Below, piece after piece: positions 1-11,602 of a stretch of DNA of 64,000 nucleotides. The stretch's first letter is position 1, and every line of letters starts with the position of its first letter. The notes below the pieces were generated by a model. That model did not search any database and was not told the origin of the DNA. It saw only the letters and a list, made by a program, of their open reading frames with translations. The translations under genes were made by a program, and so were the position numbers. Origin of the DNA: Mycobacterium palustre (lineage in GTDB: Bacteria; Actinomycetota; Actinomycetes; Mycobacteriales; Mycobacteriaceae); assembly GCF_002101785.1 (NCBI RefSeq), contig NZ_LQPJ01000102.1:1-64000 (forward strand). The letters run 5' to 3'.

Positions 1-1
1 A

Positions 2-82
2 CACTCAACGCCGCCACAGCGCACTCAGCGGCCTACCACCCATCAGCCGCCTGTAACCAACGTTATGGCCGGGTACATCTAG
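2..82 (+). CDS. possible C-terminal end of an upstream gene (partial)
   Basis: A plus-strand frame is open from the window edge and stops at a TAG at 80-82; its last residues read TNVMAGYI. It would converge on sepH, as the small membrane protein Rv0882 does in M. tuberculosis. Only about 26 residues are visible and none is recognisable, so this is a weak call based on position. The 87 bases between this stop and the sepH stop are GC-rich with short inverted repeats (for example GGCGAC/GTCGCC at 148-161) that might form a weak bidirectional terminator. Confidence 0.2.
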   Translation, partial: HSTPPQRTQRPTTHQPPVTNVMAGYI

Positions 83-169
83 CGGTCCGCGCTGGCGGTG
101 ACCGCAAGCGCGGCGTAGCCGGGCGCCGGGGGTGCCCCGCGGAGCTGGCGACGGGTCGCCGCTGTCGAC

Positions 170-952
170 CTAGCGTTGCCCGCCCGAGCGGACCCCGAGC
201 AGCACGTCCTCCCACGCCGGAATGACCGGCTTGCCGCGGCGGGTGTGCACCGGCTTCTCGGGCGGCGGGGGGGTCACCGGCTCGGCGTTTTCCGCCTCGG
301 GGGCGGGCGAGGCCGGCGCCTCGAAGTCGATGCGCGCCACCCGCGCGAGCGGCCGCAGCGGACGCTCGAAGTCGGGGTCGATCAGCTCGCTGGCCGCGTC
401 GTCGATCGCGGTGACCGTCCCGCCGTGCGCGCCGGGAGTGAAGCAAAAGTGCGCGATGTTGTCGGAACGGCCGACCTTCCAGGCCAGCTGCACGGTCCAG
501 CGGCTGTCCTCGTTGCGCCAGGCGTCCCAGCTCAGCCTGTCCGGTTCCAGGCCACGGGCAACCAAGGCGGTGCTGACGGTTTCCAGCAGGGTCAGCACCG
601 CGGGGCCATCGGCGAGCATCGGGTGAGCCGCGGTTGCCAGCTCCGCGGCACGCGCGCGTTCCAAGAGCACGGGATGCGCGAACCGACGGATCCGCGAGAT
701 GTCGGAGCCCGACGCCGCGGCCACCTGCTCGACGGACGCGCCGGCACGGATCTTGGCCTGAATTTCCTTGGGGCTCAACATGTTCGTCACCTGCATGTCG
801 AGGGCGGGCTGTTCCGGCGGAAGCGGTTCGCCCCGCAGGGCGGCTCGCAATCGGTCGTCGACCACCAGCTTGAACTGTTGGGCGGGTTCGCCACCCTCGC
901 AGAGGATGTGTTTGCCGTCGTGATCGAAACCGACCACTTTGAGTTCCCGCAT
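170..952 (-). CDS. sepH: SepH-like septation protein (DUF3071), Rv0883c homologue
   Basis: A 260-residue cytoplasmic cell-division protein. Known SepH proteins bind FtsZ and stimulate its assembly at septa. The N-terminus (MRELKVVGFDHDGKHILC) and the following ~165 residues match the DUF3071 domain. They include a helix-turn-helix-like stretch at about residues 62-100 (SPKEIQAKIRAG, then ASGSDISRIRRFAHPV). A proline- and glutamate-rich linker leads to a basic C-terminal tail with RRGKPVIPAWEDVLLG, a feature of the family. The start is ATG with GAGGAG about 6 bases upstream. It lies just downstream of serC on the same strand, as in M. tuberculosis. Assignment is by recalled family sequence and synteny. 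Confidence 0.88.
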   Translation of the reverse strand: MRELKVVGFDHDGKHILCEGGEPAQQFKLVVDDRLRAALRGEPLPPEQPALDMQVTNMLSPKEIQAKIRAGASVEQVAAASGSDISRIRRFAHPVLLERARAAELATAAHPMLADGPAVLTLLETVSTALVARGLEPDRLSWDAWRNEDSRWTVQLAWKVGRSDNIAHFCFTPGAHGGTVTAIDDAASELIDPDFERPLRPLARVARIDFEAPASPAPEAENAEPVTPPPPEKPVHTRRGKPVIPAWEDVLLGVRSGGQR

Positions 953-1073
953 GGCTTCTCCTCGCAGGCTCCGCGCCGGTCAGCGACGGACCCGTCAGGT
1001 CCGCACTCTAGTGCAGCAAACACCGACAACCCGATCTGACACGCGGGCGGGTTGCCGGCTCGTGACCGCGCGG

Positions 1074-2309
<1,236 letters not shown>

Positions 2310-2361
2310 TCACGCCACAGCGCCCGCGGGGACCCTGGAAATTACCCGGTACCTGCGGTAC

Positions 2362-2371
2362 TGTCTAGACA
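2362..2371. promoter_or_regulatory. palindrome in the serC / diiron-oxygenase divergent gap
   Basis: TGTCTAGACA is a perfect 10-bp palindrome about 40 bases before the start at 2413. It overlaps a possible -10 hexamer (TACTGT, 2359-2364) reading toward the oxygenase gene. The position suits a repressor operator. No regulator gene is adjacent and the site is short, so the call is tentative. Confidence 0.3.
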
Positions 2372-2412
2372 CAGCACGTCCAAATGTAAACCTCGTTGGG
2401 GAGGGGCTCGGA

Positions 2413-3438
2413 ATGGCCAGGACGCGAATGGTCCGGCGTTGGCGCCGCAACATGGAGGTGCGCGATGACGCCGAGTACGTGAACATGCTCGCCACACTGT
2501 CCGAGGGGTCGGTGCGGCGAAACTTCAATCCGTACACCGACATTGACTGGGACTCACCCGAATTCGCCGTCACCGACGACGACCCACGGTGGATCCTGCC
2601 GAAGACCGACCCGCTGGGCCGGCATCCGTGGTACCAAGCGCAGTCCGACGAGCGCAAGATCAAGATCGGCATGTGGCGGCAGGCCAACGTGGCCAAGGTC
2701 GGGCTGCACTTCGAGTCGATCCTGATCCGTGGCCTGATGAACTACACGTTCTGGGTGCCCAACGGGTCACCGGAATACCGGTATTGCCTTCACGAATCGG
2801 TCGAAGAGTGCAACCACACCATGATGTTTCAGGAGATGGTCAACCGCGTCGGCGCCGACGTCCCGGGCATGCCGCGGGTGCTGCGCTGGATCTCGCCGCT
2901 GATTCCGTTGGTCGCCGGACCGCTGCCGGTGGCATTTTTCATCGGGGTGCTGGCCGGCGAAGAGCCGATCGACCACACGCAGAAAAACGTTCTGCGCGAA
3001 GGAAAGTCGCTGCATCCGATCATGGAGCGCGTGATGGCCATACACGTGGCCGAGGAAGCCCGCCACATCTCGTTTGCCCACGAGTTCTTGCGGAAGCGGT
3101 TGCCGCAGTTGACCAAGCGGCAGCGTTTCTGGGTGTCGTTGTACTACCCGCTGACCATGCGGGTGCTGTGCCAAGCGATCACGGTGCCGCCCAAGGCGTT
3201 CTGGCAGGAGTTCGACATCCCGCGAGAGGTCAAAAAGGAACTGTTCTTCCGGTCACCGGACTCGCGAAAGTGGTTGAGCGACATGTTCGCCGACGTCCGG
3301 ATGCTCGCCTGCGACACCGGCCTGATGGAAACGCGCTCCGCGCGGTTGATGTGGCGGCTCTGCAAGATCAACGGCAAGCCGTCGCGCTACCGCAGCGAGC
3401 CGCAGCGTCAGCACCTGGCCCCCGTCGCGGCGGCCTAG
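2413..3438 (+). CDS. AurF-like diiron oxygenase, Rv0885 homologue
   Basis: A 341-residue protein of the p-aminobenzoate N-oxygenase (AurF) type diiron family; the substrate is unknown. Diiron-ligand motifs visible in order are FESILIRGLM (Glu), ESVEECNHTMMF (E-x-x-H), GEEPIDH and HVAEEARHISFAH (a second E-x-x-H). A hydrophobic stretch (LIPLVAGPLPVAFFIGVLAG) lies between the two halves. The frame is open to 2299. The start at 2413 (MARTRMVRRWRRNM) matches the M. tuberculosis protein length and has GGGAGGGG upstream. It is divergent from serC and 16 bases upstream of fprB, which could supply electrons. That partnership is inference from position. Confidence 0.9.
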   Translation: MARTRMVRRWRRNMEVRDDAEYVNMLATLSEGSVRRNFNPYTDIDWDSPEFAVTDDDPRWILPKTDPLGRHPWYQAQSDERKIKIGMWRQANVAKVGLHFESILIRGLMNYTFWVPNGSPEYRYCLHESVEECNHTMMFQEMVNRVGADVPGMPRVLRWISPLIPLVAGPLPVAFFIGVLAGEEPIDHTQKNVLREGKSLHPIMERVMAIHVAEEARHISFAHEFLRKRLPQLTKRQRFWVSLYYPLTMRVLCQAITVPPKAFWQEFDIPREVKKELFFRSPDSRKWLSDMFADVRMLACDTGLMETRSARLMWRLCKINGKPSRYRSEPQRQHLAPVAAA

Positions 3439-3454
3439 CGGTTTCAGGAGTTCC

Positions 3455-5143
3455 ATGCCGCACGTAATTACCCAGTCGTGCTGCAACGACGGGTCCTGTG
3501 TTTTCGCGTGCCCGGTGAATTGCATTCACCCGACACCCGACGAGCCGGGCTTCGCCACCTCGGAGATGCTCTACATCGACCCGGTGGCGTGCGTGGACTG
3601 CGGTGCGTGCGTCAGCGCCTGCCCGGTCGGCGCGATCGCCCCCGCCGCCCGGCTCGAGCCCAAGCAGTTGCCCTTCGTGGAGATCAACGCGTCGTTCTAC
3701 CCCGAGCGACCCGCCGGCGTGAAGTTGCCGCCGACGTCGAAGCTGGCCCCGGTGATCCCGGCCGCCGAGGTGCGTCCGCGACGCCGGCCGCTGACCGTGG
3801 CGATCGTGGGATCGGGGCCCGCCGCCATGTATGCCGCCGACGAGTTGTTGACCCAGCATGGGGTGCGGGTCAACGTCTTTGAGAAGCTGCCCACCCCTTA
3901 CGGGCTGGTGCGGGCCGGGGTGGCACCGGATCACCCGAACACCAAAAACGTCACCCGGCTCTTCGACCGGGTCGCCGGCCATCGGCACTTCCGGTTCTAT
4001 CTGAACGTCGAGATCGGCAGGCACCTGAGCCACGCCGACCTGCTGGCGCACCACCACGCCGTGCTGTACGCGGTCGGCGCGCCCGACGATCGTCGGCTAG
4101 ACATCGACGGCATGGGTCTTGCCGGCACCGGGACCGCCACCGAGTTGGTCGCCTGGATCAACGGCCACCCCGACTTTGCCGATTTGCCAGTCGATCTCAG
4201 CCACGAACGGGTCGTGATCGTCGGCAACGGCAATGTCGCCCTCGACGTGGCCCGGGTGCTGACCGCAGACCCCGACGATTTGGCCCGCACCGACATTTCC
4301 GATCGGGCGCTGGAAGCGTTTCGCGCCTCGGCGGTCCGCGAGGTGGTGATCGCGGCCCGGCGCGGGCCCGCGCAGTCGGCGTTCACCCTGCCCGAACTGA
4401 TCGGGCTCACCGGCGCTTCCGAGGTCGTGCTCGACGCCGCCGATCACGAACGCGTGGCGCACGACCTGGCGACGGTGTCGGACCCGTTGACCAAGAGCAA
4501 ACTCGAGATCTTGACCAAGCTGGGCGACGGTTCGGCGGCGCCGTCGCGGCCACGGATCCGGCTGGCCTACCAACTCACGCCCAAGCGCGTTGTGGGTCAG
4601 CAGCGGGCCGCCGGGGTGGAGTTCACCGTCACCGGCACCGACGAGGTGCGCCGGCTCGATGCCGGCCTGGTGTTGACCTCAATCGGCTACCGCGGCAAGG
4701 CGATTCGCGATCTGCCGTTCGACGAGTCCGCGGGCGTCGTCCCCAACGACGGCGGTCGCGTCGTCGATTCGTCGGGACGCGCGGTGCCCGGCGCATACGT
4801 CGCGGGGTGGATCAAGCGCGGGCCGACCGGGTTCATCGGGACCAACAAGTCCTGCTCCATCCAAACCGTCCACGCCCTGGTGGCCGATTTCAACGCCGGC
4901 GCGCTGGCCGACCCGGCGGCCAACCCCGCGGCGCTGGACAGGCTGGTGCGCGCGCGTCAGCCCGACACCGTCGATTCGGCGGGCTGGCGCGCGATCGATG
5001 CGGCCGAGATCGCGCGCGGCAGCCGCGACGGACGGCCCCGCAACAAGTTCACCGACGTCGCAGACATGCTCGCGGCGGCGGCCACCGCACCGCCGGCGCC
5101 GCCGCGGCGACGCCGGCTGCTTGCCCGGCTGCGCGCGACCTAG
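3455..5143 (+). CDS. fprB: ferredoxin / ferredoxin-NADP reductase FprB
   Basis: A 562-residue fusion of an N-terminal iron-sulfur ferredoxin domain and an adrenodoxin-reductase-like flavoprotein. It transfers electrons between NADPH and iron-sulfur partners in the cytosol. Residues 9-23 hold cysteines in the order C9, C10, C15, C19, C23, and a second set (CVDCGACVSACPVGAI) follows at about 47-62, typical of a 7Fe ferredoxin. The FAD Rossmann motif GSGPAAMYAADELL starts near residue 116 and an NADP motif (GNGNVALDVAR) near 260. GGAG lies just upstream of ATG. Its stop overlaps that of the convergent glyoxalase-like gene within one CTAG. Confidence 0.95.
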   Translation: MPHVITQSCCNDGSCVFACPVNCIHPTPDEPGFATSEMLYIDPVACVDCGACVSACPVGAIAPAARLEPKQLPFVEINASFYPERPAGVKLPPTSKLAPVIPAAEVRPRRRPLTVAIVGSGPAAMYAADELLTQHGVRVNVFEKLPTPYGLVRAGVAPDHPNTKNVTRLFDRVAGHRHFRFYLNVEIGRHLSHADLLAHHHAVLYAVGAPDDRRLDIDGMGLAGTGTATELVAWINGHPDFADLPVDLSHERVVIVGNGNVALDVARVLTADPDDLARTDISDRALEAFRASAVREVVIAARRGPAQSAFTLPELIGLTGASEVVLDAADHERVAHDLATVSDPLTKSKLEILTKLGDGSAAPSRPRIRLAYQLTPKRVVGQQRAAGVEFTVTGTDEVRRLDAGLVLTSIGYRGKAIRDLPFDESAGVVPNDGGRVVDSSGRAVPGAYVAGWIKRGPTGFIGTNKSCSIQTVHALVADFNAGALADPAANPAALDRLVRARQPDTVDSAGWRAIDAAEIARGSRDGRPRNKFTDVADMLAAAATAPPAPPRRRRLLARLRAT

Positions 5144-5598
5144 CCGCTGGCCGGCGCGGCCATCGCCGCCTGCATCTCGTCCATGCTGACCTCGCGAATC
5201 GGCTGCCCCAGCGACCAGTGGTGGCCAAACGGGTCGGCGACCACGCCGTAGCGGTCTCCCCAGAACTGGTCCTCCAGCGGTGCCACCACGGTGGCGCCGG
5301 CGTCGAGGGCCCGCTGGAACTTGGCGTCGATGTCGTCGACCGTCAGGTGAATGGTGACCGGGGTCCCGCCCAGCGACTTGGGCGTCATCGACTTGCCGCC
5401 ACACACTTCGGGGAAGTCGTCGTTGAGCATCACGGTGAAACCGTTGATGCGCAGCGCGGCGTGGATCAGCTTCCCGTCGGGACGCGGCACGCGGCCCAGC
5501 TCGTCGGCCCCAAACGCCTTGACGTAGAAGTCGATCGCCGCCGGCGCGTCGTCGACCACGAGGTGCGGGGACAGGGCGGGTTCGAAGTTGATCGCCAT
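5140..5598 (-). CDS. VOC / PhnB-like glyoxalase family protein, Rv0887c homologue
   Basis: A single vicinal-oxygen-chelate domain protein of 152 residues; its substrate is unknown. The paired beta-alpha-beta-beta-beta units are visible, from SPHLVVDDAPAAIDFYVKAFGA to DRYGVVADPFGHHWSLG, the latter with the conserved metal-ligand-like histidines. The frame extends to 5634. ATG at 5598 is chosen because a perfect AAGGAGG Shine-Dalgarno precedes it and it matches the M. tuberculosis N-terminus (MAINFEPALSPHLVV). It ends tail-to-tail with fprB. Confidence 0.88.
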   Translation of the reverse strand: MAINFEPALSPHLVVDDAPAAIDFYVKAFGADELGRVPRPDGKLIHAALRINGFTVMLNDDFPEVCGGKSMTPKSLGGTPVTIHLTVDDIDAKFQRALDAGATVVAPLEDQFWGDRYGVVADPFGHHWSLGQPIREVSMDEMQAAMAAPASG

Positions 5599-5742
5599 GA
5601 TGGCCTCCTTGGTGTCGGTCTCCCGTGCCCGCACCGGGTGGGCGGGCTCACGGTTATTGACTCGCCCCGCGACACCAACTCATCGCCGTGGTCGCGGCGG
5701 CTTCAGTCAACCGCCGGGCACCGACAACTACCGGAGAACGCC

Positions 5743-6864
5743 TCAGGCGTGGGTGAGAACCCGGTCCCAGCCCTCGACGGCCTCGGGGCTGCGCGGGCCG
5801 GGGCCCACGTAGACCGCCGACGGGCGGACCAGCTTGCCGAGCCGCTTCTGCTCGAGGATGTGGGCGCACCATCCCGCGGTGCGCCCACAGGTGAACATGG
5901 CCGGCATCATGTTGGCCGGCACCCGGGCGAAGTCGAGGATCACCGCGGCCCAGAACTCGACGTTGGTTTCGATGGCCCGGTCCGGACGCCGCTCGCGCAA
6001 CTCGGCGAGCGCCGCCTGCTCGACGGCCATGGCGACCTCGTAGCGCGGGGCGCCCAGCCGCTCGGCGGTGGCCCGCAACACCCGCGCCCGCGGGTCCTCG
6101 GCGCGGTAGACGCGGTGCCCGAAGCCCATCAGCTTTTCGCCCCGGTCCAGGATCCCCTTCACCAGGCCTCGGGCATCGCCCGTGCGTTCCACCTCTTCGA
6201 GCATGGGCAGCACCCGGGCCGGGGCCCCGCCGTGCAGGGGGCCACTCATCGCGCCGATCGCCCCGGACAGCGCCGCCGCGACGTCCGCGCCGGTCGAGGC
6301 GATCACTCGCGCGGTGAACGTCGAGGCGTTCATCCCGTGCTCGGCGGCCGACACCCAGTAGGCGTCGATGGCCTCGATGTGTCGGGGGTCCGGCTCGCCC
6401 TGCCAGCGGGTCATGAATCGCGCTGTGACAGTGGGGCATTCGTCGATGACGCGTTGCGGGACGGCGGGCTGATAGATGCCGCGTGCCGACTGCGCGACGT
6501 AGGACAGGGCCATCACCGAGGCGCGGGCCAGCTGATCGCGGGCGGTGGCGTCGTCGGTGTCGAGCAGGGGCTTGTAGCCCCAGATGGGCGCGAGCATCGC
6601 CAGTCCGGCCTGCACGTCGACCCGCACGTCGCCGGTGTGGATCGGCAGCGGGAACGGCTCGGCGGGCGGCAACCCGTGACCGAACTTTCCGTCGACCAGC
6701 AGCGCCCACACGTCACCGAAGGTGACCTGCTGATTCACCAAGTCTTGAATGTCGACGCCGCGGTAGCGCAGGGCGCCGCCGTCTTTATCCGGTTCGGCGA
6801 TCTCGGTGGTGAAGGCGACCACACCCGCTAGGCCGGGGACAAAGTTTTCGGGGACAACGGTCAT
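5743..6864 (-). CDS. citA: citrate synthase CitA (methylcitrate/citrate synthase family)
   Basis: A type II citrate synthase family enzyme of 373 residues that condenses oxaloacetate with an acyl-CoA. Visible active-site segments are GPLHGGAP (His), MGFGHRVYR (His) and [10 protein letters not shown] (Asp). The start [11 protein letters not shown] at 6864 is chosen over the longer frame to 6948 by match to M. tuberculosis CitA. It is divergent from pdxH, with 71 bp between the starts containing a triple repeat (see 6897-6927). In M. tuberculosis the neighbour is Rv0888; here pdxH takes its place. Confidence 0.94.
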   Translation of the reverse strand: MTVVPENFVPGLAGVVAFTTEIAEPDKDGGALRYRGVDIQDLVNQQVTFGDVWALLVDGKFGHGLPPAEPFPLPIHTGDVRVDVQAGLAMLAPIWGYKPLLDTDDATARDQLARASVMALSYVAQSARGIYQPAVPQRVIDECPTVTARFMTRWQGEPDPRHIEAIDAYWVSAAEHGMNASTFTARVIASTGADVAAALSGAIGAMSGPLHGGAPARVLPMLEEVERTGDARGLVKGILDRGEKLMGFGHRVYRAEDPRARVLRATAERLGAPRYEVAMAVEQAALAELRERRPDRAIETNVEFWAAVILDFARVPANMMPAMFTCGRTAGWCAHILEQKRLGKLVRPSAVYVGPGPRSPEAVEGWDRVLTHA

Positions 6865-6896
6865 GGGAAAATTCTCGCACCCCGCCTCGGGGCCGA

Positions 6897-6927
6897 CGCT
6901 ACCGGCCGGTAGCGCCCGTCGGTAGCG
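6897..6927. promoter_or_regulatory. triple CGGTAGCG operator-like repeat between citA and pdxH
   Basis: A perfect 18-bp palindrome occupies 6897-6914, made of CGCTACCG (6897-6904) and CGGTAGCG (6907-6914). A third copy, CGGTAGCG, lies at 6920-6927, 13 bases from the second. The third copy overlaps the putative pdxH -10 element TAGCGT (6923-6928). The arrangement suggests cooperative binding of one regulator controlling both divergent genes. Confidence 0.5.
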
Positions 6928-6928
6928 T
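6923..6928 (+). promoter_or_regulatory. putative leaderless -10 element of pdxH
   Basis: TAGCGT fits the mycobacterial TANNNT -10 consensus and ends 8 bases before the pdxH ATG. This spacing puts transcription start at or next to the A of ATG. No Shine-Dalgarno is visible upstream of pdxH, which agrees with a leaderless message. Confidence 0.45.
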
Positions 6929-6935
6929 TGGCCCA

Positions 6936-7595
6936 ATGGCCGGATCAAACGAGCAACGCCTGCAGACGATGCGCGTGGAATACGGGTCCGTGGAAAAGGA
7001 CGGCAGCCCCGACCTGGACGTGGATTGGCTGGCCGACGGTTGGCTCACGCTGTTCCGTAACTGGATTGACGACGCCGAACGCGCCGGGGTCGCCGAGCCC
7101 AACGCTTTCGTCCTGGCCACCGTCGCCGAGGGCCGTCCCGTCAGCCGGTCGGTCTTGTGCAAGAGCGCCGACGAGACGGGAATCACTTTTTTCACCAACT
7201 ACGACTCCGCCAAGGGGCTTGAATTGGCGGCGACGCCGTACGCCTCGGCGACCTTCCCTTGGTACGAGTTGGGACGGCAGGTCCACATCCGCGGCGGCGT
7301 CAGCAGGGTCGACCCGCAGGTTACGCAGGACTACTGGTCCAAGCGGCCGCGCGGCTCACAACTGGGCGCGTGGGCGTCGCACCAGTCGCGCCCGATCGCG
7401 TCGCGTGCCGCGCTGCTCGACCAGCTGAGAGAGGTCACCGAGCGCTTCGCCGACTCCGAGTCCGTCCCGGTGCCCCCCAATTGGGGCGGATACCTCATCG
7501 CGCCCGAGGTGGTCGAATTCTGGCAGGGGCGCGAAAACCGGGTGCACAACAGGATTCGGGTCATCGGCTCTCACGTCGAACGTCTGCAGCCCTGA
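6936..7595 (+). CDS. pdxH: pyridoxine/pyridoxamine 5'-phosphate oxidase
   Basis: PdxH (219 residues) is an FMN enzyme that oxidises PNP or PMP to pyridoxal phosphate in the cytosol. Family segments seen are [13 protein letters not shown] and [16 protein letters not shown] (FMN/phosphate contacts), [17 protein letters not shown], and the C-terminal [12 protein letters not shown], which corresponds to the conserved substrate-binding Gly-Arg...Arg-x-His signature. The start has no ribosome-binding site and probably sits at a leaderless transcript end. In M. tuberculosis pdxH is elsewhere (Rv2607), so its place next to citA is a lineage difference. PLP made here would feed enzymes such as SerC. 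Confidence 0.92.
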   Translation: MAGSNEQRLQTMRVEYGSVEKDGSPDLDVDWLADGWLTLFRNWIDDAERAGVAEPNAFVLATVAEGRPVSRSVLCKSADETGITFFTNYDSAKGLELAATPYASATFPWYELGRQVHIRGGVSRVDPQVTQDYWSKRPRGSQLGAWASHQSRPIASRAALLDQLREVTERFADSESVPVPPNWGGYLIAPEVVEFWQGRENRVHNRIRVIGSHVERLQP

Positions 7596-7632
7596 AGGCC
7601 GCCGCTGACCCGTCCTGCCATCCTGGCTGACG

Positions 7633-8529
7633 ATGGACGAGACGACGTTGGTGCGCGACATCTGGCGGCCGCTCGGGCTGCCGGGGCTTGTCGACGTGCA
7701 CACGCATTTCATGCCCAAGCCGGTCATGGACAAGGTTTGGCGGTACTTCGACGACGTCGGCCCGCTGGTGGGACGGCGCTGGCCGATCGCCTATCGCACC
7801 GACGAGCAGCAGCGGCTGGCCGCGCTGCGCGGATTCGGCGTGCGGGCCTTCACGTCGCTGGTCTACCCGCACAAGCCCCAGATGGCGGCCTGGCTAAACC
7901 AGTGGGCGGCGTCGTTCGCCGCGGCGACGCCCGAGTGCCTCCACACCGCGACGTTCTACCCGGAACCCGGCGTCGAGGGCTACGTCGGCCAGGCGATCAG
8001 CGCCGGCGCGCGAGTGTTCAAAGCCCACATCCAGGTCGGTCGCTACCACCCGATCGATCCGCAACTCGACCGGGCATGGGGCGTCATCGAGGACGCAGCC
8101 GTGCCCGTCGTGATCCACTGCGGTTCCGGCCCCGTCCCTGGCGCCCACACCGGAGCGGAGCCGATCGCGGCGCTGCTCGCGCGACATCCCCGCCTGCGGT
8201 TGGTCGTCGCACACATGGGCATGCCCGAGTACTCCGACTTCTTAGACCTCGCCGAGCGGTACGAGGAGGTGCGACTCGACACCACCATGGCGTTCACCGC
8301 CTTCGTGGAGGAGACGATGCCCTTCCCGCACTCTGAATACGCACGACTTCGCGACCACGGCGACCGCATCCTCTTCGGGAGTGACTTTCCCAACATCCCG
8401 TATCGCTTCGTCGACGCCATGCGCGCCCTGACCGAGGTGCCCGGCGTCGACGACGAATGGCTGCGGAAGGTCTTCTACGACAACGCCGCCGAGCTCTTCG
8501 GTTTGGGTGCTCGCGACGGGGCCATCTGA
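7633..8529 (+). CDS. amidohydrolase-2 family metal-dependent hydrolase
   Basis: A 298-residue TIM-barrel hydrolase of the amidohydrolase-2 (ACMSD-like) group; the substrate is unknown. Metal-site motifs run in the expected order: VDVHTHF (HxH, residues ~17-23), a lysine in RVFKAHIQVGRY, VVIHCG, VVAHMGMPE and LFGSDFPNIPY (Asp). It begins 37 bases after pdxH on the same strand and may be co-transcribed with it. It has no counterpart at this position in M. tuberculosis. It is unlike the two longer amidohydrolases at 57-61 kb, which lack the HxH. Confidence 0.85.
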   Translation: MDETTLVRDIWRPLGLPGLVDVHTHFMPKPVMDKVWRYFDDVGPLVGRRWPIAYRTDEQQRLAALRGFGVRAFTSLVYPHKPQMAAWLNQWAASFAAATPECLHTATFYPEPGVEGYVGQAISAGARVFKAHIQVGRYHPIDPQLDRAWGVIEDAAVPVVIHCGSGPVPGAHTGAEPIAALLARHPRLRLVVAHMGMPEYSDFLDLAERYEEVRLDTTMAFTAFVEETMPFPHSEYARLRDHGDRILFGSDFPNIPYRFVDAMRALTEVPGVDDEWLRKVFYDNAAELFGLGARDGAI

Positions 8530-8651
8530 TGATTGGTTAAGGAAATCAGGCAGACCCACCCCGGGCAGGCGCGTGGTCGCGATAACGACTACCTTCAGCT
8601 GTAAGCACCTAGTCAGGGCAGCCATACCAGCCGGAGCGCAAAGGGGTTCTC

Positions 8652-9947
<1,296 letters not shown>

Positions 9948-10037
9948 TCTCCTTTCCCTTCCGCGACGGTGCGTGTTTGGACGCGGACACGCCGCTGGGG
10001 CCGTGCAACTACGCACGCTCGTCGGATGAAGGGGTAG

Positions 10038-11573
10038 CTACACCGACGCCAGCACGGCCATGGCGGCGTTGTGCCCTCCGATGCCCGACACCGCGCCGCC
10101 GCGACGGGCACCCGAGCCGCACAACAAGATTCGCTCGTGGGCCGTGGCGACTCCCCACCGGCGCGCCGGGGTGTCCAGCGGCTCGTCGTCGTCGGCGAAC
10201 GGCCACGCTAAGCCGCCGTGGAAGATGTTGCCCGCGGTCATTCCGAGCGTACGGTGCAGGTCCAGGGTCGTGGTCGTCTCGAGGCACGGGCGGTCATTGG
10301 CGTCGCGCATCAAGACGTCCTGAATGGGTTCTGCCAGAACCGAATTCAGCGAGGCCAGCACCGAATCGGTCAGCCGGTCGCGCAAGGCGCCGGAGTAGGT
10401 GCCCTCGAACAGCGAGTGCGGGGTGTGCAGGCCGAACACCGTCATCGTGTGAGCGCCCGCGTCGCGCAGCCCGGCCGACAGGACGCTCGGGTCCGCCAGC
10501 GAATGGCAATACGCCTCGCAGGGCAGAAGGTTCGGCAGTTGCCCGGCCTCGGCGCGCACGTACGCCGCGTCCAGCTGGGTCCACGTCTCGTTGGCATGGA
10601 AGGTGCCGGCGAAGGCCTGTTCGGGTGTGACGTTGCCGTCGCGCAACCGGGGTAGCCGCCGCAGCACCAGGTTCACCTTCACCTGCGCGCCCTGCGCCGG
10701 ACGCGGCGGGCGTTCCCCGAGCAGGCCGGCCAGGACCGTCGGGGTGACGCCCGCCAGAACGAACCGCCCGCGGATTGCGCGTTCTTCACCGGCTTTGCGG
10801 TAGCAGACCCGACCGCCTGGCTCGATGGCGAAAACCTCTGCGCCCGTTGTGATTTCGGCACCATGACGGACCGCCGCCCTGCTCAGGGCCTCGCTGATCG
10901 CGCCCATCCCGCCGACGGGCACGTCCCATTGGCCGGTGCCGCCGCCGAGCACGTGATAGAGGAAGCAGATGTTCTGCTGCAGCGAGGGGTCGTCGAGGCG
11001 GGCGAAGGTGCCGATCAGCGCGTCGGTCGCCATGACGCCACGCACCAGGTCGCTGGACACCGAGCCGGTGATGGCGTGCCCGATCGGCTCGTCGACCATG
11101 GCCCGCCAGGCGCCCGCCGCGTCGGCGCCGCCAGACTCGACGACGTATCGGCGGGCCTGAGCGCGGGTCCGCAGCGGTTCGAGCAGCGTCGGCCAGAGTC
11201 GTTGGGTCACCAGCCGGCAGCGTTGGTAGAACGCCGCGAAACCGCGCTCGTCGGCGCCGGCGCCGATGGCGGCGAAGGTGTCGGGCCGCCCGACCAGCAG
11301 CCCGGTGCGGCCGCCGGTGGCCGGGTCCGGTGTGTACGACGAGAAGCGCCGCCGGACCAAGCGCACGTCGGCGCCGAGGTCGTCGACGATGCGGGGCGGC
11401 AGCAGGCTGACGAGGTAGGAGTAGCGCGACAGCCGGACATCGACGCCGTCGAACGCTTGCGCCGAAATCGCGGCCCCGCCGACGTGTCCCAGCCGCTCCA
11501 GCACCCGCACCCGAAGGCCCGCTCGGGCCAGGTAGCCGGCCGCCACCAGTCCGTTGTGGCCGCCGCCGACCAC
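10038..11573 (-). CDS. phytoene-desaturase-like FAD oxidoreductase, Rv0897c homologue
   Basis: A flavin amine-oxidase/phytoene-dehydrogenase fold protein of at least 511 residues. The FAD dinucleotide motif VVGGGHNGLVAAGYLARAG opens the protein. GGGTGQWDVPVGGMGAI lies mid-protein and the C-terminal FAD clamp (RILLCGSGARRGGAVSGIGG) ends it. The only canonical in-frame start, GTG at 11573, cuts off the first beta strand (VDAVV) of the Rossmann fold. The frame stays open to a stop at 11658 but contains no ATG, GTG or TTG in that stretch; CTG at 11606 would restore the strand. The substrate is unknown. It follows the DUF2630 gene closely. Confidence 0.85.
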   Translation of the reverse strand: MVGGGHNGLVAAGYLARAGLRVRVLERLGHVGGAAISAQAFDGVDVRLSRYSYLVSLLPPRIVDDLGADVRLVRRRFSSYTPDPATGGRTGLLVGRPDTFAAIGAGADERGFAAFYQRCRLVTQRLWPTLLEPLRTRAQARRYVVESGGADAAGAWRAMVDEPIGHAITGSVSSDLVRGVMATDALIGTFARLDDPSLQQNICFLYHVLGGGTGQWDVPVGGMGAISEALSRAAVRHGAEITTGAEVFAIEPGGRVCYRKAGEERAIRGRFVLAGVTPTVLAGLLGERPPRPAQGAQVKVNLVLRRLPRLRDGNVTPEQAFAGTFHANETWTQLDAAYVRAEAGQLPNLLPCEAYCHSLADPSVLSAGLRDAGAHTMTVFGLHTPHSLFEGTYSGALRDRLTDSVLASLNSVLAEPIQDVLMRDANDRPCLETTTTLDLHRTLGMTAGNIFHGGLAWPFADDDEPLDTPARRWGVATAHERILLCGSGARRGGAVSGIGGHNAAMAVLASV

Positions 11574-11602
11574 GACGGCATCGACGTTGGCTGGGCCCTC
11601 GC

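Noticed and set aside
4807..6831. 674-codon plus-strand frame over the end of fprB and antisense to citA
   Set aside because: Arg/Gly-rich shadow with no domain features.
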